Assembly: GCA_905236255.1 (NCBI GenBank)
Contig: CAJOPK010000128.1
Location: 1-23,017, forward strand
DNA: 23,017 bases
Direction: 5' to 3'
Source of the DNA: an uncultured Selenomonadaceae bacterium
GTDB lineage: Bacteria > Bacillota > Negativicutes > Selenomonadales > Selenomonadaceae
Below, piece after piece: positions 1 through 6,994 of the stretch. The notes under the pieces were generated by a model that saw nothing but the letters and a program-made list of their open reading frames with translations, was not told the DNA's origin and made no database searches. Position 1 is the first letter of the stretch; the number at the start of each line of letters is the position of its first letter. The position numbers and the translations under genes were made by a program.

Positions 1-988
1 TATACACGAACGCTTTCAATTTGTTCACGTTGTCTTTTGTGATTATTACACAATCGACAAGTTGTTTTTCGTCCTTGCCGGTCTTGCCTTCCTTCAAATA
101 TTTGTCTGCCTGTTCGACCGCCGATTCGGAAATAACTTTTGCCTGTTGCAGAGCCGTACCGATCATATTTCCGGCTTTAATTGCTTCCGCCGCGTCGTCC
201 GAGCCGTCAAGTCCGGCAACAATGACTTTGCCCTGCAAACCGGCTTTTCTTATTGCCGTCAAGGCACCCATTGCCATTGTATCGTTGCCGCAGATAACGC
301 CCTTTACGTCCGGATTGTCCTGCAAAATTCTTTCCATGACTTCAACCGCTTCCGTCTGTTCCCAATGCGCGGTCTGTTGAGCAACCATTTTCATATTCGG
401 ATAAGCGTCGATAACTTCATGATAAGCCGATGTTCTGATATACGCGTTGGTATCGGACGGGCGACCCAAAAGTTCGACGTAATTGCCTTCCTCCCCCATC
501 GCCTCGACAAAGACTTCCGCAATACCTTTTGCCCCCCGGTAGTTGTCGGCAACGATCTGGGAAATTGCAATACCCTGTTCGGTAATTTCGCGGTCAATCA
601 TAAAAGTCGGAATACCGGCCTCACGAGCTTTCTTTGCCGGAATCGTTGTTGCGTTTGAACTTGCATTGTCGCAAATTATCGCCGCCGCCTTGTCATTTAT
701 GGCTTGATCGAAAAGTTCCGATTGTTTCATTACGTCATCGTCATGAATAACGACTTTGACTTCATAACCCAATTCTTTTGCTTTTGCTTCCGCAGATTCG
801 GCTTCCGTTTTAAAAAACGGGTTTGAATCCGGCGGAACAATTACATACATAATATTTGAGCCGCCGCCTTTCAAAGGCTGATCCGGAGCCTGCGCGGGTT
901 TTGCCGATTCACCGCCGCAACCTGTGAAAAGCGCGCCGGTCAAACATGCGGCTGCAATCAATGCACAAATTTTTTTGAACTTAAACAA
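1..988 (-). CDS. rbsB: Sugar ABC transporter substrate-binding lipoprotein, RbsB-like (3' end cut by window edge)
   Basis: Captures a sugar outside the cytoplasmic membrane and delivers it to the RbsA/RbsC importer. The frame is open for 329 codons and runs off the left edge. Comparison with its paralogue at 5926-6945 suggests only a couple of codons and the stop are missing. There is no ATG; the start is TTG at 986-988, preceded by a GGGAGGG ribosome binding site, and it aligns exactly with the GTG start of the paralogue. The N-terminus is a lipoprotein signal ending in LFTGC (Cys24). Periplasmic-binding-protein landmarks are SNPFFK, IDRE, GNDTMA and DGSD. The two paralogues are about 70% identical by eye. 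It is the last visible gene of the sugar locus, 37 bases after rbsK. The ligand is probably ribose or another pentose. Confidence 0.9.
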   Translation of the reverse strand, partial: MFKFKKICALIAAACLTGALFTGCGGESAKPAQAPDQPLKGGGSNIMYVIVPPDSNPFFKTEAESAEAKAKELGYEVKVVIHDDDVMKQSELFDQAINDKAAAIICDNASSNATTIPAKKAREAGIPTFMIDREITEQGIAISQIVADNYRGAKGIAEVFVEAMGEEGNYVELLGRPSDTNAYIRTSAYHEVIDAYPNMKMVAQQTAHWEQTEAVEVMERILQDNPDVKGVICGNDTMAMGALTAIRKAGLQGKVIVAGLDGSDDAAEAIKAGNMIGTALQQAKVISESAVEQADKYLKEGKTGKDEKQLVDCVIITKDNVNKLKAFVY

Positions 989-1025
989 GGTTAATCCCTC
1001 CCGCGTTCAAGTTTTTAAAAATATT

Positions 1026-1949
1026 TCACATTTTATAAAATTTTTCAAATTCTTCTTTCGTCGCGTAAGAATCTTGAGTGCCTTTCTTTGTAACACCGAG
1101 CGCGGCATATTGTGAAGCCCTTTTCATTGAGCCGGGAATGTCGCCGGTCTTTACATAATTTTCGACGAAACAGCCGATAAAAGAATCTCCCGCGCCGGTA
1201 CTGTCAACCGCTTGAACTTTACGCGTAGGAACTTTTTCTTCTTTGCCGTCACCTGAAATCCACAACGAGCCGCGACTTCCCATGGTGACAATAATATTTT
1301 TTAAGCCTTTGTCCAAAAGAAATTTCGCCGCCGCTTTAATTTCTTCTTCAGTTTCAATCGGCATGCCCGTCAAAATTCCGAGTTCGGTTTCATTCGGTAC
1401 AAAGAAATCACATTTGCAAGCCTTTTCTATCGAAAGTTCTTTCACCGCCGGGGCCGGATTTAAAAGTACAGGGATTTTGTTTTCGTTTGCAAAGTCAATC
1501 GCGGCGTAAACACTTTCAAGCGGAATTTCAAGCTGAAGGACAATCAGACCGCATTTTTTGAGTTCATCGCCGGCAGTTTGAATCATTTCCGGAGTGAATT
1601 TATCGTTTGCGCCTTTGTAAAGCAAAATTCTGTTCTGCCCGTTTGATTCGACGATAATCGAGGCAACGCCGGTTGCCGTGCCTTCAATGACATTTACGAA
1701 ACGGGTTTCTATACCGTGACGCTTGTAATTTTCAAGATATTCTTTGCCGAAAGCATCATTTCCGATCGCGCTCACCATCAGAACATCTGCGCCGAGTTTT
1801 GCCGCCGCTGTTGCCTGATTGGCACCTTTGCCGCCGCAAGCCGTGTGAAAATCTTGTGAAGCGCGAGTTTCGCCGCCTTCCGGAACTTTATCGATATATG
1901 AAACAACGTCCATTACCGTCGAGCCGATAACTGCTATTTTTTTGCTCAT
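1026..1949 (-). CDS. rbsK: Ribokinase
   Basis: PfkB-family kinase that phosphorylates D-ribose to ribose 5-phosphate with ATP in the cytoplasm. It has 307 residues, the normal family length. The N-terminal signature GGKGANQATAAAKLGA is at about 39-54. The C-terminal signature DSTGAGDSF at 249-257 contains the catalytic base Asp255, the same number as in the E. coli enzyme. An in-frame upstream extension exists, but the ATG at 1947-1949 has an AAAGGAG site about 7 bases upstream and begins the canonical MSKKIAVIG strand, so I chose it. It lies between rbsD (53 bases) and the second binding-protein gene. PfkB kinases vary in substrate, so a ribose analogue is possible, but adjacency to rbsD favours ribose. 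Confidence 0.92.
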   Translation of the reverse strand: MSKKIAVIGSTVMDVVSYIDKVPEGGETRASQDFHTACGGKGANQATAAAKLGADVLMVSAIGNDAFGKEYLENYKRHGIETRFVNVIEGTATGVASIIVESNGQNRILLYKGANDKFTPEMIQTAGDELKKCGLIVLQLEIPLESVYAAIDFANENKIPVLLNPAPAVKELSIEKACKCDFFVPNETELGILTGMPIETEEEIKAAAKFLLDKGLKNIIVTMGSRGSLWISGDGKEEKVPTRKVQAVDSTGAGDSFIGCFVENYVKTGDIPGSMKRASQYAALGVTKKGTQDSYATKEEFEKFYKM

Positions 1950-1974
1950 ATTCAAAACTCCTTTGCAGGAAAAC

Positions 1975-2002
1975 GGGAATTGAAACCGTTTCCCCAATTC
2001 CC
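1975..2002 (-). repeat. Hairpin between rbsD and rbsK
   Basis: Perfect 8-bp inverted repeat (GGGAATTG paired with CAATTCCC) with a 12-base loop, beginning one base after the rbsD stop codon and ahead of the rbsK ribosome binding site. It is not followed by a long T tract, so it looks more like an RNA stability or processing structure than a terminator. Its GGGAATT words resemble those in other gaps of this operon. Confidence 0.5.
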
Positions 2003-2398
2003 TCAAAATACAACGCCCGCACGAAGAATAATATTCGGATAAGGAGTAAATTCACCGGTACGAATTGCAAATTTCACATTCGCCGAAAACTTTTTGAAAT
2101 CGACGTGCGGCATAAATTCACATTCTTTATCCGGCAAAGATTTTTTGATATAGTCGAAAAGATCCGGATTGTTGTCTTTAATTTCATCTGCCAAAATATA
2201 GCCTTCAACTTCCGTTTCAGCCAAAACAGCGTCCAAAGTCTGCTTGAAAGTCGGGACGTTTGCGGTCAAGACCAAATCGACAATGGGAACGCCTTTGGGA
2301 ATCGGCATACCCGCATCACCGATCAAAAACATATCTTTATGTCCGAGTGCCGCAATATATCCGGCGAGTTGTGCATTCAAAATACCCTTTTTCTTCAT
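2003..2398 (-). CDS. rbsD: D-ribose pyranase
   Basis: Interconverts the pyranose and furanose forms of ribose so that ribokinase can use the sugar. The protein has 131 residues, normal for RbsD. Family residues are present: His20 in the ALGHKD motif (catalytic histidine), Asp28 in GDAG, His98 in MPHVD, and the C-terminal TGEFTPYPNIILRAGV block with Tyr120. The ATG at 2396-2398 follows a GGAGG site. It lies 82 bases after rbsC and 53 before rbsK, the usual partner. RbsD is fairly specific to ribose-type systems and is the best argument that at least part of this locus handles ribose. Confidence 0.93.
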   Translation of the reverse strand: MKKKGILNAQLAGYIAALGHKDMFLIGDAGMPIPKGVPIVDLVLTANVPTFKQTLDAVLAETEVEGYILADEIKDNNPDLFDYIKKSLPDKECEFMPHVDFKKFSANVKFAIRTGEFTPYPNIILRAGVVF

Positions 2399-2480
2399 CT
2401 TAAAAACCTCCGTTTAATCAACCTTTAAATGAGGCGGAAAGACGGACAGTGACACTTTCCACCTTCCCACCTTATTACCG

Positions 2481-3536
2481 TCACTCATTCTTTGATTCGT
2501 TGCGAGCCTGAAGTGCCATTTTGGCTTCCATCTTACGCTGGAATTGGTCAATGATAACGGCAACGATAATGACAAGACCCTTGATAATCATTTGCCAAAA
2601 TTCCGAAACGCCGCACATAACCATACCGTCCGAAATAACGCCGATAACAAATGCACCGACGATTGTTCCGCCGATTGTTCCGATACCGCCCATCATGGAA
2701 GTTCCGCCGAGAACCGCCGCCGCTATCGCGTTCATTTCCCAAGTTTCACCGGATGCCGGGTGAGAGGCTTCCAACTGTGCCGCCGTGATTATACCGACTA
2801 TCGCCGCGCAAATTCCGGAGAAGATATAAACCAAAATCTTGACTTTATCGACTTTAACGCCGGAAAGTTTAGCCGCCTTTTCATTGCCGCCGATTGCAAA
2901 AATATGCCAGCCGAAAGTCGTCTTTGTCAAAAGAAAACCGGCTATCAGAGCAATTACCACAAGAATTATCGCACCGACCGGAATACCGGCGATACGACCG
3001 CCGAAGAAGGTAAAGCCGACATTTCCGAGTGCTTCATGCCCGGTAATTGCGGAATAAGTTGCGCCGTTCGAGTGGAGCATCGCAAAACCGCGCGCAATAT
3101 ACATTGTACCCAAAGTTGCAATAAACGGAGCAACCCCGAATCTGGTTATAATTGCGCCGTTCAAAAGACCGACGATCGCACCGACCAAAATTGCCGCCAA
3201 AATTACGAGAGGAACACTGCAATAAACCGTTACGCCCATTGATTCAAATGTTAAACCTTTTTGAATCATGCCGCCCGCAACCATACCCGCAAGACCGACG
3301 ACCGCACCGACCGACAAGTCGATACCGCCGGTGATTATGACGTAAGTCATGCCGATTGCCAAAATTCCGTACAGAGCAACGTGTTTTGCCAAAAGCAACA
3401 TTGTATTTGCCGAAAGAAAATTCGGTGTCGCCAAGCTGAAGAATATAACCAAAAGACCCAAAACTATAAGCGTGCGTCCTTTGAGGAGCATCATTATAAG
3501 TTTTGTATTGTCTTGACTTTTCTTTAAATCCGCCAT
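2481..3536 (-). CDS. rbsC: Ribose-type ABC transporter permease
   Basis: Integral membrane component of a carbohydrate-uptake (CUT2) importer; forms the channel as a homodimer and is energised by RbsA. The protein has 351 residues with many hydrophobic helices and the family motif GGIDLSVG at 70-77. A TTG codon 21 bases upstream is possible, but ATG at 3534-3536 gives the usual short hydrophilic N-terminus. The Shine-Dalgarno-like AAAGGA is 11 bases away, slightly long. The C-terminus is basic and hydrophilic, as expected for a cytoplasmic tail. It lies 36 bases after rbsA. Confidence 0.93.
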   Translation of the reverse strand: MADLKKSQDNTKLIMMLLKGRTLIVLGLLVIFFSLATPNFLSANTMLLLAKHVALYGILAIGMTYVIITGGIDLSVGAVVGLAGMVAGGMIQKGLTFESMGVTVYCSVPLVILAAILVGAIVGLLNGAIITRFGVAPFIATLGTMYIARGFAMLHSNGATYSAITGHEALGNVGFTFFGGRIAGIPVGAIILVVIALIAGFLLTKTTFGWHIFAIGGNEKAAKLSGVKVDKVKILVYIFSGICAAIVGIITAAQLEASHPASGETWEMNAIAAAVLGGTSMMGGIGTIGGTIVGAFVIGVISDGMVMCGVSEFWQMIIKGLVIIVAVIIDQFQRKMEAKMALQARNESKNE

Positions 3537-3572
3537 GAAATTCTCAGTCCTTTCCAAAAAAATTTTTCCGGT

Positions 3573-5138
3573 TCAAGATTCGCGTCCGGCTTTCGTGTGA
3601 CCTTTGTAAGATGCCATAACCAACTTGTCCTGTGTGACTTCTTCCTTGACCATATCCGCCGTCTTTATTCCGTTCGACAAAACAATTATTCTGTCGGCGA
3701 TTGCTTCAATCTCTTCAAGTTCGGAAGAAACGACCAACAGCGAAAGACCTTCGTCCGCATAATGATTCATAATTTCAAAAACGTCGGTCTTTGCACCGAT
3801 GTCAATTCCGCGACTCGGCTCGTCAAGGAGCATAATTTTCGGTTTAGTCAACAGACCTTTGCCGATAACGCATTTTTGCTGATTTCCTCCGGAAAGTGAA
3901 AGTATCGGAAGTCTTTTATCGGCAACCTTGATATGAATATCCTTGATATTTTGATCAACGGCAGCTTCTTCTTCCGCACTGTTAAGCAAAATTCCCTTTG
4001 CATAACTTTTCAAACTTGCAAGCGAAATATTTTTGCCTATGTCCATTGTCTGAACAAGACCTTCACGCTGGCGATCTTCCGGAACCCATGCAAATCCGTT
4101 TTGAATCTGTTCGGAAACATTTTTAATTTCGATTTTCTCGCCGTTAATCAAAATGTCGCCGGTATGTTCCGGGCGCAAGCCCATAATGCACTCGAAAACT
4201 TCGGTACGCCCGGCACCCATAAGCCCGTAAATCCCCAAAATTTCGCCGCGCTTGAGTTCAAAATTGACGTGATCCAAAAGCCAGCCGCCGCCTTTTTTCG
4301 GAAGGCAGAGGTCGCGGACTTCCAAAACCGTCTCGCGCTTGCTCCAATCAATTTTTTCTTTGCGTTGCGGATAAGATTTTTTCGTACCGACCATTTTCTT
4401 GACAATCCAGGAAACGTCAATATCTTTGACCGCCGCACTTGCAACAAATTTTCCGTCGCGCAAAATCGTAACATAATCACCGATCTGCATAATCTCTTCA
4501 AGGCGGTGAGAAATGTAAACAATTGAAATTCCGTCAGCCATAAGTTCGCGCATAATTTTGAAAAGAACTTGAACTTCCTGTTCACTCAATGAAGAAGTAG
4601 GCTCGTCCATAATCAAAATTTTCAAATCGTCCGCTATCAAATTTCGGGCAATTTCAATCATCTGCTGTTGACCGACGCGCAGATCTCCGATAATTGTCAT
4701 GGGGTCAATCGGATGCTCCAGCCGCGCCAAAATTTTTTTCGTAAGTTCGATATGTTGCTCGTTGTCAAGACCGATTTTGTTTTTGGTCTTTTCGCGTGCC
4801 ATAAAAATATTTTGATAGACGTTGAGGTTGGGGAAAAGGCTCAATTCCTGGTGAATGATGCCGATTCCCCGTGCCCTTGCCTGAACAATGTTGTCGAAGT
4901 GAACTTTTTCGCCGCCCATGAAAAGTTCGCCGCCGGATTCCTGCTCGATTCCGGCAATAATTTTCATGAGTGTGGATTTTCCCGCGCCGTTTTCGCCGAT
5001 AAGAACGTTGACTTTTCCCTTGTAAACGTCGAAAGAAACTTCGTCAAGTGCCTTCGTACCGGGATAAATTTTGCTGACTTTTTCGGCGTGCAGAACAACT
5101 TCATCATCGGTATGAATAATTTCCGGTGCTTCAGCCAT
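3573..5138 (-). CDS. rbsA: Ribose-type ABC transporter, tandem ATP-binding protein
   Basis: Cytoplasmic ATPase with two fused nucleotide-binding domains that powers the RbsC permease. It has 521 residues. Domain 1 has Walker A GENGAGKST (48-56), signature LRVGQQQ (153-159) and Walker B ILIMDEP (174-180). Domain 2 has a degenerate Walker A GLMGAGRTE (305-313, Lys replaced by Arg), signature LSGGNQQK (415-422) and Walker B IMLLDEP (435-441). One canonical and one degenerate site is the normal pattern of CUT2 ATPases. A GTG lies two codons upstream, but the ATG at 5136-5138 has better spacing from the GAGG site. It begins 11 bases after the DUF2291 gene, implying coupled translation. Confidence 0.95.
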   Translation of the reverse strand: MAEAPEIIHTDDEVVLHAEKVSKIYPGTKALDEVSFDVYKGKVNVLIGENGAGKSTLMKIIAGIEQESGGELFMGGEKVHFDNIVQARARGIGIIHQELSLFPNLNVYQNIFMAREKTKNKIGLDNEQHIELTKKILARLEHPIDPMTIIGDLRVGQQQMIEIARNLIADDLKILIMDEPTSSLSEQEVQVLFKIMRELMADGISIVYISHRLEEIMQIGDYVTILRDGKFVASAAVKDIDVSWIVKKMVGTKKSYPQRKEKIDWSKRETVLEVRDLCLPKKGGGWLLDHVNFELKRGEILGIYGLMGAGRTEVFECIMGLRPEHTGDILINGEKIEIKNVSEQIQNGFAWVPEDRQREGLVQTMDIGKNISLASLKSYAKGILLNSAEEEAAVDQNIKDIHIKVADKRLPILSLSGGNQQKCVIGKGLLTKPKIMLLDEPSRGIDIGAKTDVFEIMNHYADEGLSLLVVSSELEEIEAIADRIIVLSNGIKTADMVKEEVTQDKLVMASYKGHTKAGRES

Positions 5139-5149
5139 TTTCACTCACC

Positions 5150-5788
5150 TCACTTGACAGTCAATGTAACCGGAGTAACCAAAACTTCCGTCTTTTTATC
5201 GACACCGAAGCAACCGACAAATTCAACGGTCTTTCCGGTAATGGTTCCCAAATCCAATTTCTTGATCAAATCGACATCAATGACATTGTGGATACTTTGA
5301 GAAAGGCTTGCCCATTCAACCTGATTCGTGTAATCCTCGTATTTAATGAAACTCAAATTGTCGCGAACGGCGGAACCTTTATAAACGCTGCCGATCTGCA
5401 ATTTTACGGTAATTTGTCCGTCGTAACCGTTCGGTTTGACGACCATGTAACCGGCTTTCTTCTCTTGATTGACTTCGGTAACAACGCCTTCACCCTTTAC
5501 GACAAATGAAAGTTCTCCGCTGTTGCCCATTGAATAATGACCTTTGTCGGCAATTTTTTTGAAGTCGCCGTTTGATTCGTTCAAAAGCGGAACAATATCA
5601 AGTGCTTTTTCGGTAAGTTCCGGGACGGCTTGAGAAGTCCAAATTCTTTCAACGTCCTCCGCCGCATTAAATTTTTTGTTGCCGGTCAATTCGTCCTCGT
5701 GACCGATCTCGACGACTTTAACGCAACCGCTCATTGTCAAAGTCATAATCAAACAGAGCAAAAATGCAAGTAACCCTTGTTTTCGCAT
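5150..5788 (-). CDS. DUF2291-type lipoprotein of a sugar ABC operon
   Basis: Predicted lipoprotein of 212 residues with signal MRKQGLLAFLLCLIMTLTM and lipobox SGC (Cys22). The mature part is a soluble domain rich in beta-strand-like sequence. From memory, DUF2291 proteins sit beside ribose-type ABC transporters in many bacteria, and length, lipobox and position between binding-protein and ATPase genes fit. Its biochemical role is not known to me; an accessory role in transporter assembly or ligand capture is a guess. The start at 5786-5788 has a GAGGTG site; a longer in-frame version lacks a site and would spoil the lipoprotein signal. It lies 11 bases before rbsA and just after a strong hairpin terminator. 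Confidence 0.75.
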   Translation of the reverse strand: MRKQGLLAFLLCLIMTLTMSGCVKVVEIGHEDELTGNKKFNAAEDVERIWTSQAVPELTEKALDIVPLLNESNGDFKKIADKGHYSMGNSGELSFVVKGEGVVTEVNQEKKAGYMVVKPNGYDGQITVKLQIGSVYKGSAVRDNLSFIKYEDYTNQVEWASLSQSIHNVIDVDLIKKLDLGTITGKTVEFVGCFGVDKKTEVLVTPVTLTVK

Positions 5789-5811
5789 AAATAACACCTC
5801 GTTTCGGTTAT

Positions 5812-5858
5812 AAAAAATCGGCGGGATAAATTTACCGCTCCGTAAATTCACCCCGCCG
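5812..5858 (-). terminator. Strong intra-operon hairpin terminator after binding-protein gene
   Basis: A 17-bp inverted repeat (arms 5819-5835 and 5842-5858) with only two G-U pairs in RNA and a 6-base loop, followed on the minus strand by A and six T residues. It has all marks of an intrinsic terminator, yet lies between two genes of one apparent operon, 67 bases after the rbsB stop. Partial readthrough would give more binding protein than transporter, a known arrangement in ABC operons. Confidence 0.85.
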
Positions 5859-5893
5859 GAACTCTTTTCAATTCATTTGCTCTCGCGGGTTAT

Positions 5894-5917
5894 TTTTCGG
5901 ATGTATAAATCCGAAAA
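5894..5917 (-). repeat. Hairpin just downstream of binding-protein stop codon
   Basis: Perfect 9-bp stem (TTTTCGGAT with ATCCGAAAA) and 6-base loop, 8 bases after the stop codon of the binding-protein gene and upstream of the larger terminator. No T tract follows. It probably protects the 3' end of the binding-protein message from exonucleases. Confidence 0.6.
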
Positions 5918-5925
5918 TCTCAAAA

Positions 5926-6945
5926 TCAGGGAGTATAGACGAAAGCCTTCAATTTATCGACATTGTCTTTGGTGATAACTATGCAATCGATAAGTTGTTT
6001 TTCGTCAAGACCGGTTTTGCCTTCTTTGAGATATTTGTCGGCTTGCTCAACTGACATTTCCGCAATAAGAGCCGCCTGCTGAAGAGCGGTACCGGTCATG
6101 CTGCCGGCTTTGATTGCCGCAGCCGCTTCGTCGGAACCGTCAACGCCGATAATCGCAATTTTGCCGTCAAGACCCGCATTTTTAACCGCAGCCGCCGCGC
6201 CTACAGCCATAGTGTCGTTGCCGCAGATTATGCCTTTAATGTCCGGATTGGATTGAAGAATGGTTTCGGTTTTCTGATTGGCTTCGGTCTGTTCCCAGTT
6301 TGCCGTCTGCTGTGCAACCATCTTCATATCTTTGTACTGGTCGATAACTTCATGGAAAGCCGAAGAACGAACGCCGGCATTTGTATCGGATTCCTTACCG
6401 AGAAGTTCCGCATAGTTGCCTTTTTCTCCCATAGCTTCAACAAATGCTTCCGCTACGCCTTTTGCACCCTGATAGTTGTTTGCAACGATCTGGGAAATTG
6501 CTATGCCGCTTGCATTGATTTCGCGGTCAATGAGGAAGGTCGGAATATTTGCTTCGCGAGCCTTGCGAACTGCCGCAACGGTCGCATCGGCACCGGCGTT
6601 GTCGCAGATAATTGCCGCAGCTTTATCGGAAATTGCATTGTCGAAAAGTTCGGATTGTTTTGTCGCGTCGTCGTCATGTGAAACGGCTTTGACTTCATAA
6701 CCGAGTTCTTTTGCTTTTGCACTTGCCGCATCGGCTTCGGTCTTAAAGAACGGATTGGAATGTGACGGAGTGATTATGTAAATAATCTTGGAGCCGCCGC
6801 CCGTCAAAGGTTTGGTATCCGCCGCAGTCTCGGCTTTCTTGTCGCCGCCGGCAGGTTGTTCTCCGCCGCCGCCGCAACCGGTGAAAAGTGCGCCCGCCAA
6901 GCACGCGCTTGCAATCAATGCACAAATTTTTTTGAACTTAAACAC
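5926..6945 (-). CDS. rbsB: Sugar ABC transporter substrate-binding lipoprotein, RbsB-like (first copy)
   Basis: Lipid-anchored sugar-binding protein of 339 residues feeding RbsA/RbsC. The signal peptide ends in LFTGC (Cys24), followed by a Gly/Lys/Ala-rich linker to about residue 48, then a Peripla_BP_4-type domain. Likely ligand contacts are NPFF, IDRE, DTNAGVR, GNDTMA and DGSD. The start is GTG at 6943-6945 with a GGAGGG site 7 bases upstream. The copy at 1-988 shares nearly all of these motifs, and even the DNA of the signal-peptide region, so the pair is a fairly recent duplication. It is followed by two hairpins before the DUF2291 gene, suggesting its message is made or kept in excess. 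It begins 49 bases after the diguanylate cyclase gene. Confidence 0.93.
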   Translation of the reverse strand: MFKFKKICALIASACLAGALFTGCGGGGEQPAGGDKKAETAADTKPLTGGGSKIIYIITPSHSNPFFKTEADAASAKAKELGYEVKAVSHDDDATKQSELFDNAISDKAAAIICDNAGADATVAAVRKAREANIPTFLIDREINASGIAISQIVANNYQGAKGVAEAFVEAMGEKGNYAELLGKESDTNAGVRSSAFHEVIDQYKDMKMVAQQTANWEQTEANQKTETILQSNPDIKGIICGNDTMAVGAAAAVKNAGLDGKIAIIGVDGSDEAAAAIKAGSMTGTALQQAALIAEMSVEQADKYLKEGKTGLDEKQLIDCIVITKDNVDKLKAFVYTP

Positions 6946-6994
6946 TTAAAAACCCTCCAATACCAAAAAATAAAACATTGCTCCGAAAATTTTT

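Noticed and set aside
1..988. Binding-protein gene as a pseudogene because it has no ATG start
   Set aside because: The frame is intact for 329 codons and starts at TTG with a strong Shine-Dalgarno site, at the position homologous to the GTG start of its paralogue.
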